Shown here piece by piece: positions 39,611 through 52,930 of a DNA stretch of 64,000 nucleotides. The stretch is from contig VZTG01007779.1 in the NCBI GenBank assembly GCA_013397845.1, forward strand, positions 159,685 to 223,684, written 5' to 3'. The DNA is from Melanocharis versteri. Lineage: Eukaryota > Chordata > Aves > Passeriformes > Melanocharitidae. The first letter of the stretch is position 1. Each line of letters starts with the position of its first letter. Under the pieces are notes generated by a model. The model ran no database searches and was not told where the DNA came from. It was given only the letters and a program-made list of their open reading frames with translations. The translations under genes were made by a program, and so were the position numbers.

Positions 39611-42600
39611 CCAGTTAGACATGGTTAAAATGCTGCTGTGGCACATAAATAGACTTTCAAAGCCTAGTTTTCAGTATCTTTCCTTTTGCTCATAGCCCTC
39701 TGATTTTCATTTTCTTACGAGCTTTTTCATTCTCTCTTTCCAGTCTGGGTGAAAGGCTTGCCAGGACATCTCAGAAGGTCCATACAGAAGCCATGAGCAC
39801 TTTGCTGAAGGCTCCCATATCCTCAGGGAAGAGAGGTAAGAGCATCCTGAGATGTCAGAGCAAACCTCTTCCCCCACCAGGGAGAAGTCTGTCACTCCAG
39901 CCAGTCACCAACAGCAAGAACTAAAGCAGATTCCGCCGTATTTTGACACCCTTTTCTCTGCTCAAATACAGGTTTCAGTGTGACACCAGACAGCACATCC
40001 TCTACCCAGAGTTCCTGTCCCATGTCACTTAGCAAGGGCATCCACTCACATCCAGGGCCTGGAGCTCTCAGCCTCACCAGGAGTGTTTGAAAGATGAGTG
40101 TGCTCAGAAACCCCACAGCCTCACCCTTTCTCAGCAGAGGAAACTGGAACTGGACACACTGCACCAGACTCTGCTCTTTTGTTTTTCAAGTGAATCTGGA
40201 AAACTGTGACAAAAAAAAAAAAAGTGTGAGTGGAAAGGCTTTTTATTGCTCCCCGAGATGTCCACAAATTCAGCAAATGGTATTTTCAGACAGTTTTCCA
40301 GATTGCAGATGTTGGCATGAGCATATCGACTCTTGGATTCTTTACCCATCAGTTCAACCTTTGGATTTTTCCAAATCATTAGCATAAGTTCTCCAAGTAA
40401 AATATTTTCCCTGATGTAAAATATGAAATTATTTCCATAGATATTGATTGCTGAATTCCCACTCTCCAGAAGAATCCAGATATAGACAAGGATATGCATT
40501 ATTAGTCTGATGACATACAGGGTAATCAAGCTAATTAATTTGACAATTTGAGATTGAAAGGTACAAATTGAGGCCTGTGCTGTAACAAAAGTAGGAAAAC
40601 ATGACAGATTCAAGGAAAATATTGCATGCAGAATGCAATGTTAAAAAAGGAAGTTTAATTAGAAGCACCCTATTTTTTATTATTTTGATAAGCAGTAAGT
40701 AGAAAAATTTCCAAATTGTTAATTGGAGAGAAAGTGAAAAAATTCTTTCCTCGCAGAGATGGAACTGAATTAATTTACATACAAGCAAGCCAATGAACAC
40801 TGCACTAGAAGACTCCTATAAGTCAAAAAAAAAATTTCAAAATGGCACACACACACAAACTGACAGCAACAAAAGCGTTTTTTGTTTCAGGCACGTAGTA
40901 ACTTATCTTGGAAAAATCACCAAACCAGGCAACCCTATTGAAGTAAAATTCACTGGAGGAAACATTTTGCTCATTATTTTATTGTGAACTAGCTCAAATT
41001 GGCAGTCACTTTCAGTCCAAAGCTACATCTCTACTGTCCAAACCTTTTGACAGTACTGAGTAGCACTCATAATACACAGCAGTATTCATTTTCTTAAGAG
41101 CTTAAGATGAAGAAATGATGGTTGCACTGTCTCCCAATAAACAATTTAAAACATCCTTCCTTCTTAAAAAGAAAAATGTAACCCTAAAACACATTTGTGA
41201 AGAAAAGGCCACCAAGTTCAAGTTATTTTAGCAACCAGCATCCAAACACACCAATTTCCTTCCAATGATGCAGCTTCTCATTTAAGAGAAAAGGCTTTAA
41301 ACCTTCTACTTCAAATGGAAATTTCTGCTTCTCCAACTCAAAGCAATTCACTCTTCAACTCTGTCCTCCCTCCATGCTACCCATAATTATTTCAGATCTT
41401 CCCGTGATCAGAATATAGCAGACGTATAAACTGATCTTCCATCTTATAATCCATATTGTTATTAAATGTTCCTAAATATATTTTGGGAAGTAAAAATAGC
41501 TATTCTTTATATTCTTGGAATGTGATTAATCACTATCAACAAAAAACTGAAATTAATATACTAAATCAACACAGAATCTTTTTAACCCTCTTAGAAAGGG
41601 GTTTTTATGGACTTCTATGATATTAAACTGAAAACATTGAACAAACATTTGTACATCTTACAAGAAAAAGGAGGTGTAGGTTTGTGAAAAAGAGCAGTGG
41701 ATTGATGTTATAGAGGATTTAAATCCCTTAGACCCACACTCAAGTATGACAAAGTTGGGTTTACCGTTATTCACAACAAGGATGAGCATGCAGTGATGAT
41801 GAAGAGAACTAGCAAAAAAATAAATAACCTGAAGAGATAAATGGTTTTCATCCAAACCCCCTTAGGTTCATATCCATACAAGCCATAGCAGATAGGAAAG
41901 GGATCATTAAGTTCAAACATCACTCTGGCACATTTTGCTACCTATACATTCACATTAGCATCACCAAAACCAGAATTTCACATGCCTCAAGAGCCCCAAA
42001 ACAGGTGGAGGCAGGAACAGTTGGGCTCTCACCTATTCTAGAGACACAAAAAGCCCACAAAAGAGATTTGAAGACACACTGATGATCTCTGATGTCTGAG
42101 CCATACATTCATCTCATGACAATGCTCCAAAGGTTCCTTCAGTGCATTCGGGATCAATGGGGTGCTTTGCTCATAATTTATCAATCAGTCCCTCACAGGC
42201 AGCAGAGGTGCCAGACAGGGGCTTTCAGGTGTTAAACTTAGGGACTGAATACACCAAAACAAAATAGCTTTTCACCTTGCTTTCTGCCTTGTGAAAGCTT
42301 CTTCAAAACCATTTCATTATTCAGGCATATTTTTCTCCCCAATTCACATTTTTCCTTTTTTTTCCTCCATTTTATTCCTACACAGATTTCTAGGGGTAAC
42401 TGTGGCTGAGGTTAACACCACACGCAGCAGACAAGCACCACGAGCAGTGAACAAGATTATTTCTTGTCACACATAATTCACAAAGCAAATTAAACATGTC
42501 AGAGTCGGTGGATACTGTGAAAGTGACTCTTGGAGAGCAGTCAACAGATGGAAAACAGCAAGGTGATGGTAGCCTTAGTAATTACTTACAGGCTGAGCTT

Positions 42601-45600
42601 TTTTGACCATCTCAGAACTGTAGTCAATATATCAAGGTGAGACTGAAAATATTTGGCAAATACTGAAAGAGCACAAGCTCTTGGCAAGGTCCCTCATAAG
42701 AAAAAAAAATAAAATTGCTCTTCTGCATACAAAAGGAGCCAAATTCTCACAAAGTGCAGAATCTGGATAATTTATAACTGGAGTGTTGCCGTAATAAACT
42801 AAAGTAGAAGAACATCCTATGTTTTTTAGTGAGGCAGAAGTGTTTTGTACAGATACCATTGCAGCCCTGCCTACTGCATGTCAAACATGAAAAATTACAA
42901 CGGTGTGATTGCAGCAACTTTAAAAGCCTTTATGAAGGTTTATATATATAAAGATGAAAAGTTTGGCATAACTTTCTCTTGTTCTATAGCATTAGTAAAA
43001 TTCCTTCATCCTCAAAGGACTTGTCTTTTGCTAGTTCCAGAGCTGGATCAGATAGAAACCAAACAGTTTTGTTGCAAATGCCAAGTCAAAATGGGGAAGA
43101 ACTGCTAATTTGCTGCAAGTTTGTATTTTGGTCCTTCTCATGAAGAGGAGGAGACTTCATGCCAACAGCCTTGGTATCTAGTTAACTTTCTGTAATAAAT
43201 CACATCTCCTAGTAATTATGCTATTACTCATAATAAATTGTGTCATCTTTTCATTACCGTGATTGCAAATCTGTCTCTGTCTCACCAGTCTTATGAGAAA
43301 GGCTTGTTCATTTTCATTGGAGCGTCAGAGAATAAAAGGGAAGATTCGGAAGGGAAAACTTCATTCATTGCATTAAGGATGGGAAAAGGTTTTTAACACA
43401 GCCAAGAACAGCAGCATTAGAGATGACTTTGTGATAAATACCTCTGATCAGACCTGAATGGATGTGTCACTTGCAGTGGAAGAGTACCAGCAGCAATGAG
43501 CCTTTCCCCATTATATAAGTACATTTTAAATTCATGCAAAATTATATTAGAATAAACAATAAAGAGAGGTTTACTTATTTTAATTGTTATTGAACTTAAG
43601 TGGTAGAATACGTTACCATTAGAGGAAGAGGACTAAAACATTTCAGTTGCATAAAATGAACTTCATCAGTGAACCTACACCAGTGAGTACCAGAAACAGG
43701 TGACAAACTTCTAAGAAGACACAATGTAAGTAAAGTTGTGTGCCCATGTGCACATCCATACAAAGCCTCAAAATCTAGATTCCTTTAGAGCAAAGGCAAA
43801 ATAGGCATCCACAGCTCCACAGTGACTCAGTGATGTTTTTTGCCGAGGGCCAAGGCTGCAGCTCACTGCGCTTGTACGTAGAGCTGGAAACAATATTTTT
43901 ATTCATGCAAATTATGCAGCAGTCACCAAGCATCAGAAAATCAGCTCTACCAACAAAGATGTTCTCACCAGAGAAGACTTGTCAGCGTCACCGTGTCCTA
44001 CATACACGTGGGGCCAGGGGAGAGAAATGCTTTAAAAAACATTCCAAAAACACCCTATCAAACCAGAAGGCAGAAGACAAACAAAAATTTATGTATTTAT
44101 ACTGCAACTGAAAGTCTAAATACTTTCAGGAAGTGATCTCCATGAAGTGGAGTCATTCAATTTCCCATGTTTAGGACCTTGCAGTACCAAGAGAAGAACC
44201 ATAAAGGTCCAGCCTCACTCATTCATGACTGATATTTCAGCACATGCTATATCCATGCAGCAGCATTAGTGTTCTATAGGCACCTCTTTCAGTTTGCACC
44301 AAGAATACCTCTGCCATTGTAATTCAACCTAAAATCCATTAAAGCTATTATATTGTGCATGAAAATTGATGAACAGCAAGTTTTTGAGCGAGCCTAATCA
44401 CCCATATATTTGAAAACATCTGTTTGATTTTTACAGGAAGGCTCAGTGGGGTATAACTTGTGGCATAAAGCAATGTAAGTCTCAGCTAACTATAAATCCT
44501 GTAACTAAATTAGAATTACAACAAACATAACAAATCTGGGGTTACCCTGTGGTTTCACAGCAGCCTCCTGTTTTAAGTGACAGTCTCAAAATACAGATCT
44601 AATCTAGCATTTACCACACTGCTGTTCAATCTTTCCCATAAGGAGTAACAGATAGCCTGATTTCATATCAGCACAAGAAATAAATATGAACCATACTGTT
44701 CAACAGCTTAAGTGACAATGTGAACTTCTAGGAAGCTGAGAGCTCAAGATTTCAGGTCAGAAAGAAATAATTCTTCAATGAAGAAAAAAGAAAGGAAAAA
44801 AGAGGAAGCAAAGACTTGTTGGTTGACCTTGAACTGCTTCGGCTTCTTTTATTTTTCAATCAACATCTTCAAGCACAATTAATTCCCACCTTCCTCTATG
44901 TTACACAGTTGCTTATCCCTCTACCTATATTTCCATGAGTTTACAAATTCATATTTCACTGAAAACATGGAGCTCAGGCAAACTTGGAAAGCATCTACCT
45001 CCATTTGTCCCCCTAAAAACCTGCTTGTGTTCGCAGGAAAATCAACACACTGTGGTTGAAAGGGGTGTTATACAATGGAAAGACATGCCAGCACTCCTTG
45101 AATCACCCAGCCCGAAAATCAGCATTTCATAACACAACGAGAATGAACTTTTTCATGCCAGGATTTTTCCCATCTTCAGTATGGGCACTGTCTGCAAAGA
45201 ATGAAATTTTGTCCTTAAACCAACAAGAAACATTGCCTGAAGTCAGTCCTCAAGAAGTTGTGTGACCTTTGGATGTTCTAAGGAGAAAAACAAAAGCTCT
45301 TGCAAATAGCTGCATTTATTTGGTTACAGAATTAATGGTGCCAGCCCATTTCACAGCTGACACACGAAGCAGCAGCAGCTGCTCTTTCAGACACTGACTG
45401 TAGCCAAGTGACCGTGCCTTGCCTTGAAAAATGGATTGCACTTCATCAAACTTCTCTGTGCTGTGATTTTATGAAGGCAGCGTGATTTAATTCCTGGCGT
45501 AGGAGCAGATACTTTCCTGCATGATAGATTTCACATCTAGACATCCAAGATGCTGGACAGATCAGGTTTTTCATAACTGAAATACCAGCTTCTTATTAAA

Positions 45601-48600
45601 TTGACAGCTGAGCGTGTGTTCCTGCATATTCACACGTTGCAAGGAGTTTAGGAAGCTCACAGGAAGCACATTGCTGTGTGTGGAGCCCGCTCTATGGGAA
45701 GCAAAGTGAAAGCCTCCTCTGGTCCATTCAGGTTTTTGTGGACACTTCAGAACCAGGCTGGTACCCTGGAGGTGCTCAGGAACACGCAAATGAAGGGCAC
45801 ACCAAAGAATTAGGTGGTTGCTACATCATCTCATGATGAGGTTCAGCAGCAAATTCAACATGGTGAATTCAGCCACTCGATGATGAAAAAGGTTTGTATG
45901 ATTATAATTTCCATGGTTAAGTGTTCTGTCTGCTAGCACACGGACTTGTTTAACATCCTATTTTTAAATCCATTTATAGAGTACTCTCTCCTTAAGCACT
46001 GATTGCCTTGGCCCTTGCACTGTTCCCTCTCTCCTCATTCCCTGTTTCCTTACAGGGCACTGGGGAAGGTGGCTGTCGCTCCTTCATCACCTCAGTCCTC
46101 TGTAAACAGGCATAAACACTCCCACAGCCCTCCAAAGTGGGCAGTGCTCCCTCCACTACAGAGCACAGGAAAACCTGGTGTCTCCAGAAACAGCTTCAGG
46201 TGCTCAGTGACTGACCAGTAATTAATTATCCCAAAGGAGGAACTGAAGGTTTGGAGCACAAGGCCGATCAATACGGTCATTAGAAAGAAGGATATTCACC
46301 AATCTCCTGTGCCATTCTGGAACTGCAGCTTTCAAAACCATAATGTAAAGTATTCAGGCATTGTATGTGCATTAGTGTATTTACACTGTGTATCTAAAAG
46401 TATCGACCAGTTTGGTTAATAAGCATTTTTCATTTGGAACATGAATCTGAAAATATTCCAGCTGCCGAGGCTTCCTGAGTTGCTTGACTACAGAAAACCC
46501 TCTGCCTTCTACTGCTAGTAAAGGCTTAGCTGATTGTGGGTGTTTTAAAGAGATGTACCAGTGGCACTTCAGCAAATCCCATATGATGAAACCCTTTGGG
46601 AAACATTAAAACAAATACCTGTCCATCCTGAGTAGCAGCCAGAGCCTTTCCACTGGTTACAGAGAAACCACAGTCAAACCCCTGTTATATGATGCAGTCA
46701 GAATATTTGTGCTCAGTCCTAACTTACCCCAAAAAAGGCTTACCACGACAGGGACCAACTATTTCCTATTGCAGGTGGTTCTCCATTTCCAATTATGACC
46801 AGAAATTTTGTCCAGGACCCAACACAGTTTTAATTCCCAATTAAGTCCTGCCTGAGCTGGCACCCAAGAAATTTCTGTTACAAATTCACAGTCACCACTA
46901 TTTTGAAACATCCTCACACAGCCAGCAGACCTGAGTAAGATAAAGGGGTCACTGTGAAATTACTGCTGCTTACAATATTTTTTTAGTGGGTGGAAAACTG
47001 GGCCATTATTTCCATAACTCATATTTTCCATACATTTAGAATTATGCAAGAAGTCACCCTTATGTCAAAAAAAAAGTATTCTCCATGAAGCATTCCAGAG
47101 AATTTTAAAATATCCATTAAAAAGATATTCCCTGCTTTTTGTCATTCTCCCCAGTGGTCAGTTAAGCCAGGTTTCACAGCATTGTTTCTTCTAAGTCTGT
47201 TTTATAAGTGATTGAATGCTAGAGAGATGAGCAAAACGCTGCCTGCAGTATTTATGCTTATTTGTCACAGCTTGAAATTGGACTGGTATACTGAGAGCAT
47301 TTCAGAGCCTGTGCAAATCCTCTCCTTGGATTATTTACAACCTGTTGATGCATATTCAGGAGCACACCATAAAATGTCATTAAAATTATAAATCTCTCCT
47401 CAACTACTACGAGCCTCCCCATCTCCTCGTGCTCTTTCATACATTTTCAATTGTTTTCCCTTCACTGCTAACCCAAATACGACATCTTTTCAATAATAAA
47501 ACAGACAGAAAGTGCACAGTGCTGAGATATCTCTGTGATATCCTCACCTATGATGCGGTGAAACTGAGTACAGACACTATTTTACTGAAAAACAATACTG
47601 AGTGAAGAACAGGAGTGACAGCTATTTGCTGTAAATTGATGCTGCGGATATCAGCTGGAAGCTAAGGTGCATTTCATTGTCACTAATTAATTTGGATATA
47701 CAAGTAGCAAAAAAAAAAAAATAAATCTACAAATATTTCACATCCACAGCAGAAAATCTGTTTTCTTGAAATCAACCTCTATGGTACTCACACAGCAACA
47801 CTGCCGTTAACAGAGTTTACAGTGCAAATTCTTCCCTCTTAAATCTCCAAGTCACCATCCTGCAGTTTTACCTTTTCCCCCTACAGTTTTAATTCTTTTT
47901 ATTCAATAGGCTTCTTTGATTAAAGTTGAGAGAGTTAAATTCTTAATTCTTGCCATCATTTCTGTTCCCATATGGTAGGCAGAGTTTTTTGAGCTAGGAT
48001 TATCCATATCCTAAAATAGAAAAAAAGGCAATTTCCCCTGGAGTGCAGTATTTCTTTATCACAAACATCCTGTATACTATTTGGCATCTGTCTCCCTGAA
48101 GAAGCAAGTTCTCCCTCCTTCCAAATCAGTCAGATATGGAGCGCACTGCAGGCTGTATTTCGTGGTTATTACACAAAAGAAGAAATATCCCAACGTTTAT
48201 TCCCTTTCCCCAGGTGACTATCAAATTACTGCCAACTGTAATTCAGAGAGAGGAGGGGGAGAAAGCAGAAGTGCTTATTCAGCAAGCAGAATTGTTCACA
48301 AGTTAAAGGGAGGGTGTGCATTTACAGAAGGGGATTTTGGTCGCAGGAGAGTTTGACTGTATTTTAGTCATGTTCTGCTTCTGCCAACGCCATTCCCGAT
48401 ATTCCAGGACTGCACAGTTCCAGAAGAACCCCACACAAACAGAGTTAAGGAGCAAAGATAAAACCAACGTTATATTGCTCAAATACTTTGAGCTCTCACA
48501 TGCAAGTACATGGTGGGGAAAAAAAAAAATCTCTTCAATGACTGTTGCAAGACAGCCAAAAACAACATCTTGTTTTTGCCAGGAGAACACTAAAGCCAGG

Positions 48601-51600
48601 GAATCTTTCCCACTCAGAGTCTTCCTCCAGGCATCGTCCTTGCCTTGCCTTATCCAAAGCATCCTCTAATCCCTCTCCTCAGGGCCGTGCTACAGCAGCT
48701 GACAGCATGCTAACCCACAGCTTGAGATTCACGGAGGCTTTTGTCCCAGGAAACACAGCTCAATTATCATCCCGGGAAAAATGGCACACTGCCTCCCAAC
48801 TGCCTTTTGCTTGACCCACAAGCTCTTCGAGCACTCAGCCACTAGAACAGAAGTAATCTTGTCTCTGGTTTAACTGCTCCTGCATCACGGTGCCAGCCAA
48901 ACCCTGCCTTTGTACCTCGTGCTGTACAGCCAAACCGTGCACACACAAACCCACCGTGCAAGGAACATTTTTATTATTATTAAAGCCAAACTTCCCAATC
49001 TAATGTGAAGACAGAAAAAGAAAAAAATAAAATTTAAAAAAAAAAAAAAGAGATAAAAAGAGCAAAAAAAACCAGATGTGAAGAATTGCTCATGGTGTAC
49101 GTATTTAATTGAATAGAGAAGTGCAGCATCAGGTTGATAACCCATCTTCCCTGATCCTACTCAGACTCCTGGGTAGACCCAAGCGCTGCAGCTTCCAGAA
49201 CAGCTTCTCCCTTCACTGGGCAAAGCTTCTGACACTAATTCGACCCTTCAAATATCTCAAACTCCTGCTTACTCAGGAATTAGCCTGGAATCTCACCAAG
49301 GTGTTTCTTTCTGAAGAGAAATTATCTTTAAACTGTAATCTAAAGATTTGTTTTGTTTGTCTCATTTATACTGCTGTAGGAAGGATGCTTGTGATCTGAG
49401 GTGATGGTTCCTCATATTTCTGTGATTAATAACTGCATTAAATATGTTATCTGCAAAACTAGGAGAACTTTCCCTGCTTATTAATGTCTTACTGGAAGAA
49501 GAAAAGCAACCAATAATTTCCATTTAGACTACTAATAAGAAAATGGAAATATTACATGTAGCAGCTGTCAACATGGTTTAAAGAATTTTTTTTTTTTGCT
49601 GTTTCTTAAAAATGCTTTCAAGTCCAAAAATCAGAAGTCAAGAATTAATTCCTGAAATATTATTTCAGATATTAAAAATGGAAACATAACCAGTTATGGC
49701 AGTTTGGCTTGCAGTTATGGCTATTTACTATTCAAGTTACAGCCACATCGTTGTTACATGTTTTTTAAAGACCATTTAGATAATTTTAAGGCATGTCCAG
49801 TATCACACAGGTCAGTGAGATTAAAGGTAATAATAGAAGGCAACACAAGGGATGAGCTGTATGAAAGGAAGAGATGTCTCCAGTGTGTGAGCTTAAGTCC
49901 CACATTTTGTATAAATTTGCTTCATTTTTGTTATACATATATTTTTCAACCCAGACACCAGCTTTTGTTTACAGTGTTAGCTATTAAGTATTCCAAATAC
50001 TTAAGATGGCAAGATACAGAAAAATTATGTTTCTGCTGTAATTAAAAAAAAAAAAAAGTTTGCAGTATCAAAATACTTCTGTAGTGCTTCAAAACTATAA
50101 TAACTATTGCCCAAAAATTGTATTATACCTTGTGCCTTATTTAGTTTTCCTTAAAGCTGTCTGTAAGTAACTTCAGACTTACAGGTAATTAACAAAATCA
50201 CTGAACTGGAATTAAAATTATACATGCCATGGAGACAAGAATAAAAACCACATGTTGTATTTAGTTACTGGTTATTACTTGGACAAGGACACCAGGAGAA
50301 TATTAGGGTAAAGATCAGCCATATAAACCATAACTCCCTACCCAAACCATCAGCACCTCCACATATTTAAGGCTTTCTGAAGCAAAATTCCTTTCCTCTG
50401 CATATCAGGCAAGTTCAGCCAACCATTTCACATTTACTCCAGGTCACATCACACAACGAATTCCTCCACCTGAACAGATACTTGGGGGTTGTGCAGCACC
50501 TCCTCAGGAAGCAAGTTATTTCCAACTTTTCCACAGGAAAAGAAAAATCAGGGTAGTAGATGTTCATGTAGGTATTAATATTCAGTGAGTGGTTTCTGGC
50601 TGTTGCAGCAGTCCTAGGAGAGGAGAAGAGTCCCTCTGAAGTCCACCAAAGCCCAGCAAGATCCCCACCAACTGCAGAGAATTCAGGGGTCCTGGCTAGA
50701 GGACATTTTTCAGAGAGGGGGGAAAAAACCAAAAAAGCAGGTCGTCTGCTGACAGAAATGATAAATATTTCAGAGACTAGTGTAAGAAACGCTTCAAGAA
50801 TTCACTAGGATGAGGCAAGATTCCTGAACACAGGTGGTGGTGTGGAGGGAGGAGCTGTGCAGAGCCAGGCACTGCAGCCTCACAGAGAGGCTCCCCCAGA
50901 GAAGCCCAGGGCAGCTACGAAACAGCTTTTACATTTTCACTGCAATTTCTGACAGTGCATAAATCCCAAAACACTCCCAGGGCAGCTCCTAACTCCCACC
51001 TTGGCCTGAGCTCGGAGGAACGATAGTGCTGGATTTGGAGCAAAACACAAGAGTCATTAATTAATTTACGTACAGACAGACGATGGTATGAAGGCATAGT
51101 GTAACAGTACATTGAATATTGCACACAGAGAGGTGGGTGTAGACGTGCTACATCAAGACTTACAGATATTAGGGGAAAAAAAAACCTGGCAAAACTCTAA
51201 ATCTCCCAAGTTTCTTTAATAGCGTAGCAGCCTTGAGCAAAATTCTAATAGCATCATTTGGGTTTTACATTCACAAAACTGAGTGTGCAAATTCTGCTGC
51301 ATACAAATAAGACCTTTTCATATATTTGACAAAGTTCTGTAAGTTTTGATAAAATTTAATATCTGCTATATCAGTGCAGTAGAAAAATCCACCCTGATGT
51401 TGATATGAACTACGTTGAGGAAGAAAAACAATAATAAATCAGGCTTGGCAGAAATTGAAATTCAGAAGGTAGGCTGATCGTCAAACTCAAAAATGTTATT
51501 TAGTGATACACAATAAAACAAATAACCTGCATTCTCCAATTCCCCAGTTAATGTTTATTGATTAAGTTTTGTTAGAAAAAAGCTATTAGCAGTGCATATC

Positions 51601-52349
51601 CTTGGACAGGTGCTTAAAGCAAGTGATGTAAGTTATATCTAACCATTTGTTCAGCGAAAAGCATTTACAAGAAATTGTTTTTCACTCTTGAGGGGGTAAA
51701 AAGTGGGAGTATTTTGCAACAATGCAAGCAGAACAAATTGAAAAAAATGCATTCTATTTTATTGGGTTATAAAAACAAGCCATTGCCAAAGTTTCATAGA
51801 AGTACAGTTAGTATGTTCAGCCTCACATTGTATAGAAAAAGTTACTTTTCTATTTCCAGACTTCAGAGCAAGCTTTGGAAAAGAAACCCAGACATTCCAT
51901 AATGCATCAGAAATAGATATTGAATTTCAAGTATATTAATTGCATGCAGCACTCCATTTACCTACAGCTATTCTGAAATTAAGCCAGTCTTGAAGATTAG
52001 AATTTCTGCCACCATTCTTGCATGTTTTATTCCCACAGAGCAGTTTTCATTCTAAGTGAGTCAAGGAGAAGGGGAAAAAAAAAAAGCTACAAACCATTAT
52101 CAGGCAGTTATATTATTGCTGTAAAGGCATCAACCAGGTGACTCACTTAAATCAAGACAGAAGAGAACACTGTGATCTTCTTCAGTTCTCAACTTTCAAG
52201 AAAAGGGGCTTACTAAAACAGCAGCATGAGAGCAATGAACTTGTAAACAAGTATGGACATTCTCTGGACACTCTCTTATGACCTTTGCTTAAAGCAATCA
52301 CAGGCTTTTGTCCCAACCAATCTTTGTTTTCAATTGTACTTCAAGGCAT
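39611..52349. other. Non-coding DNA, no gene seen
   Basis: About 12.7 kb, the longest repeat-poor stretch. No exon, RNA gene or transposon is recognised. There are A-rich tracts (40207-40223 and about 49010-49072), an octamer-type motif at 43905-43912 and two stretches resembling conserved non-coding elements (43185-43290 and 47540-47700). A 160-codon minus frame at 40131-40613 has low-complexity, membrane-like composition expected from AT-rich DNA and is not called. Confidence 0.5.
49010..49072. repeat. A-rich low-complexity tract
   Basis: Dominated by runs of A interrupted by single G or T bases, including a 14-base A run. It has no adjacent SINE or LINE body, so it is not taken as a retroposon tail. 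Confidence 0.85.
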
Positions 52350-52930
52350 CGTGGTTTAATGAGCTCAGCCCAGCCCCACACAGCCACTCACCCACTCCCC
52401 CACAGTGGGATGGGGGAGAGAATCAGAAGGCTGAAAGTGAGAAAACTCATGGGCTGAGAAAGAGACAGTTTAATAGGGAATGAAAAAGCCATAGATGTAA
52501 GCAAAGCAAGCCAAGGAATTCATTCCCTGCTCCCCATGGGCAGGCAGGTGTTCAGCCATCCCCAGGAGAGCCGGGCTCTGTCACGCATAGCGGTGACTCG
52601 GGGAGACAAACACCATCGCTCTGAATGTTCCCCCTTCCTCCTCCTCCCTCCAGGTTTATATGCCCAGCATGGCACTGTCTGGTCTGGGATGTAACCACGG
52701 GGTCAGCTGGGGTCACCTGTCCTGGCTGTGTCCCCTCCCACCTCCTTGTCCCCCCAGCCCACTCGCTGCTGGGGTGGGGTGAGAGGAGAAAAGGCCCTGG
52801 CTCTGTGTGAGCTCTGCCCAGCAGTAAGGAAAACTTCCCTGCATTATCAGCACTGCTTCCAGCACAAATCCGAAACACAGCTCCACGCTAGCTACCGTGA
52901 AGAAAGTTACCTAAGCCAAAACCAGTAAGA
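52350..52930 (-). mobile_element. Solo LTR of avian ERVL-type element
   Basis: The plus strand is the reverse complement of an avian LTR. In order it has CGTGGTTTAA, CAGTGGGATGGGGGAGAGAA, a GACAGTTTAATAG block (ATTAAA polyadenylation-type word on the minus strand at 52469-52474), TTTATATGCCCAG (TATA box on the minus strand, about 52655-52660), TCACCTGTCCTGGCTGTGTC, CCCTCCCACCTCCTTGTC, AATCCGAAACACAGCTCCAC and CCAAAACCAG. The order U3, TATA, polyadenylation word, U5 is complete at about 580 bp. The word GGCAT occurs immediately outside both ends (52345-52349 and 52931-52935), fitting a 5 bp target-site duplication. No internal retroviral sequence is present, so it is a solo LTR. It belongs to the same family as 12757-13140. 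Confidence 0.9.

Noticed and set aside
40131..40613. 160-codon minus frame
   Set aside because: Hydrophobic, Ile/Leu/Phe-rich composition typical of translating AT-rich DNA. It runs through a poly-A/T tract and has no family resemblance or splice support.
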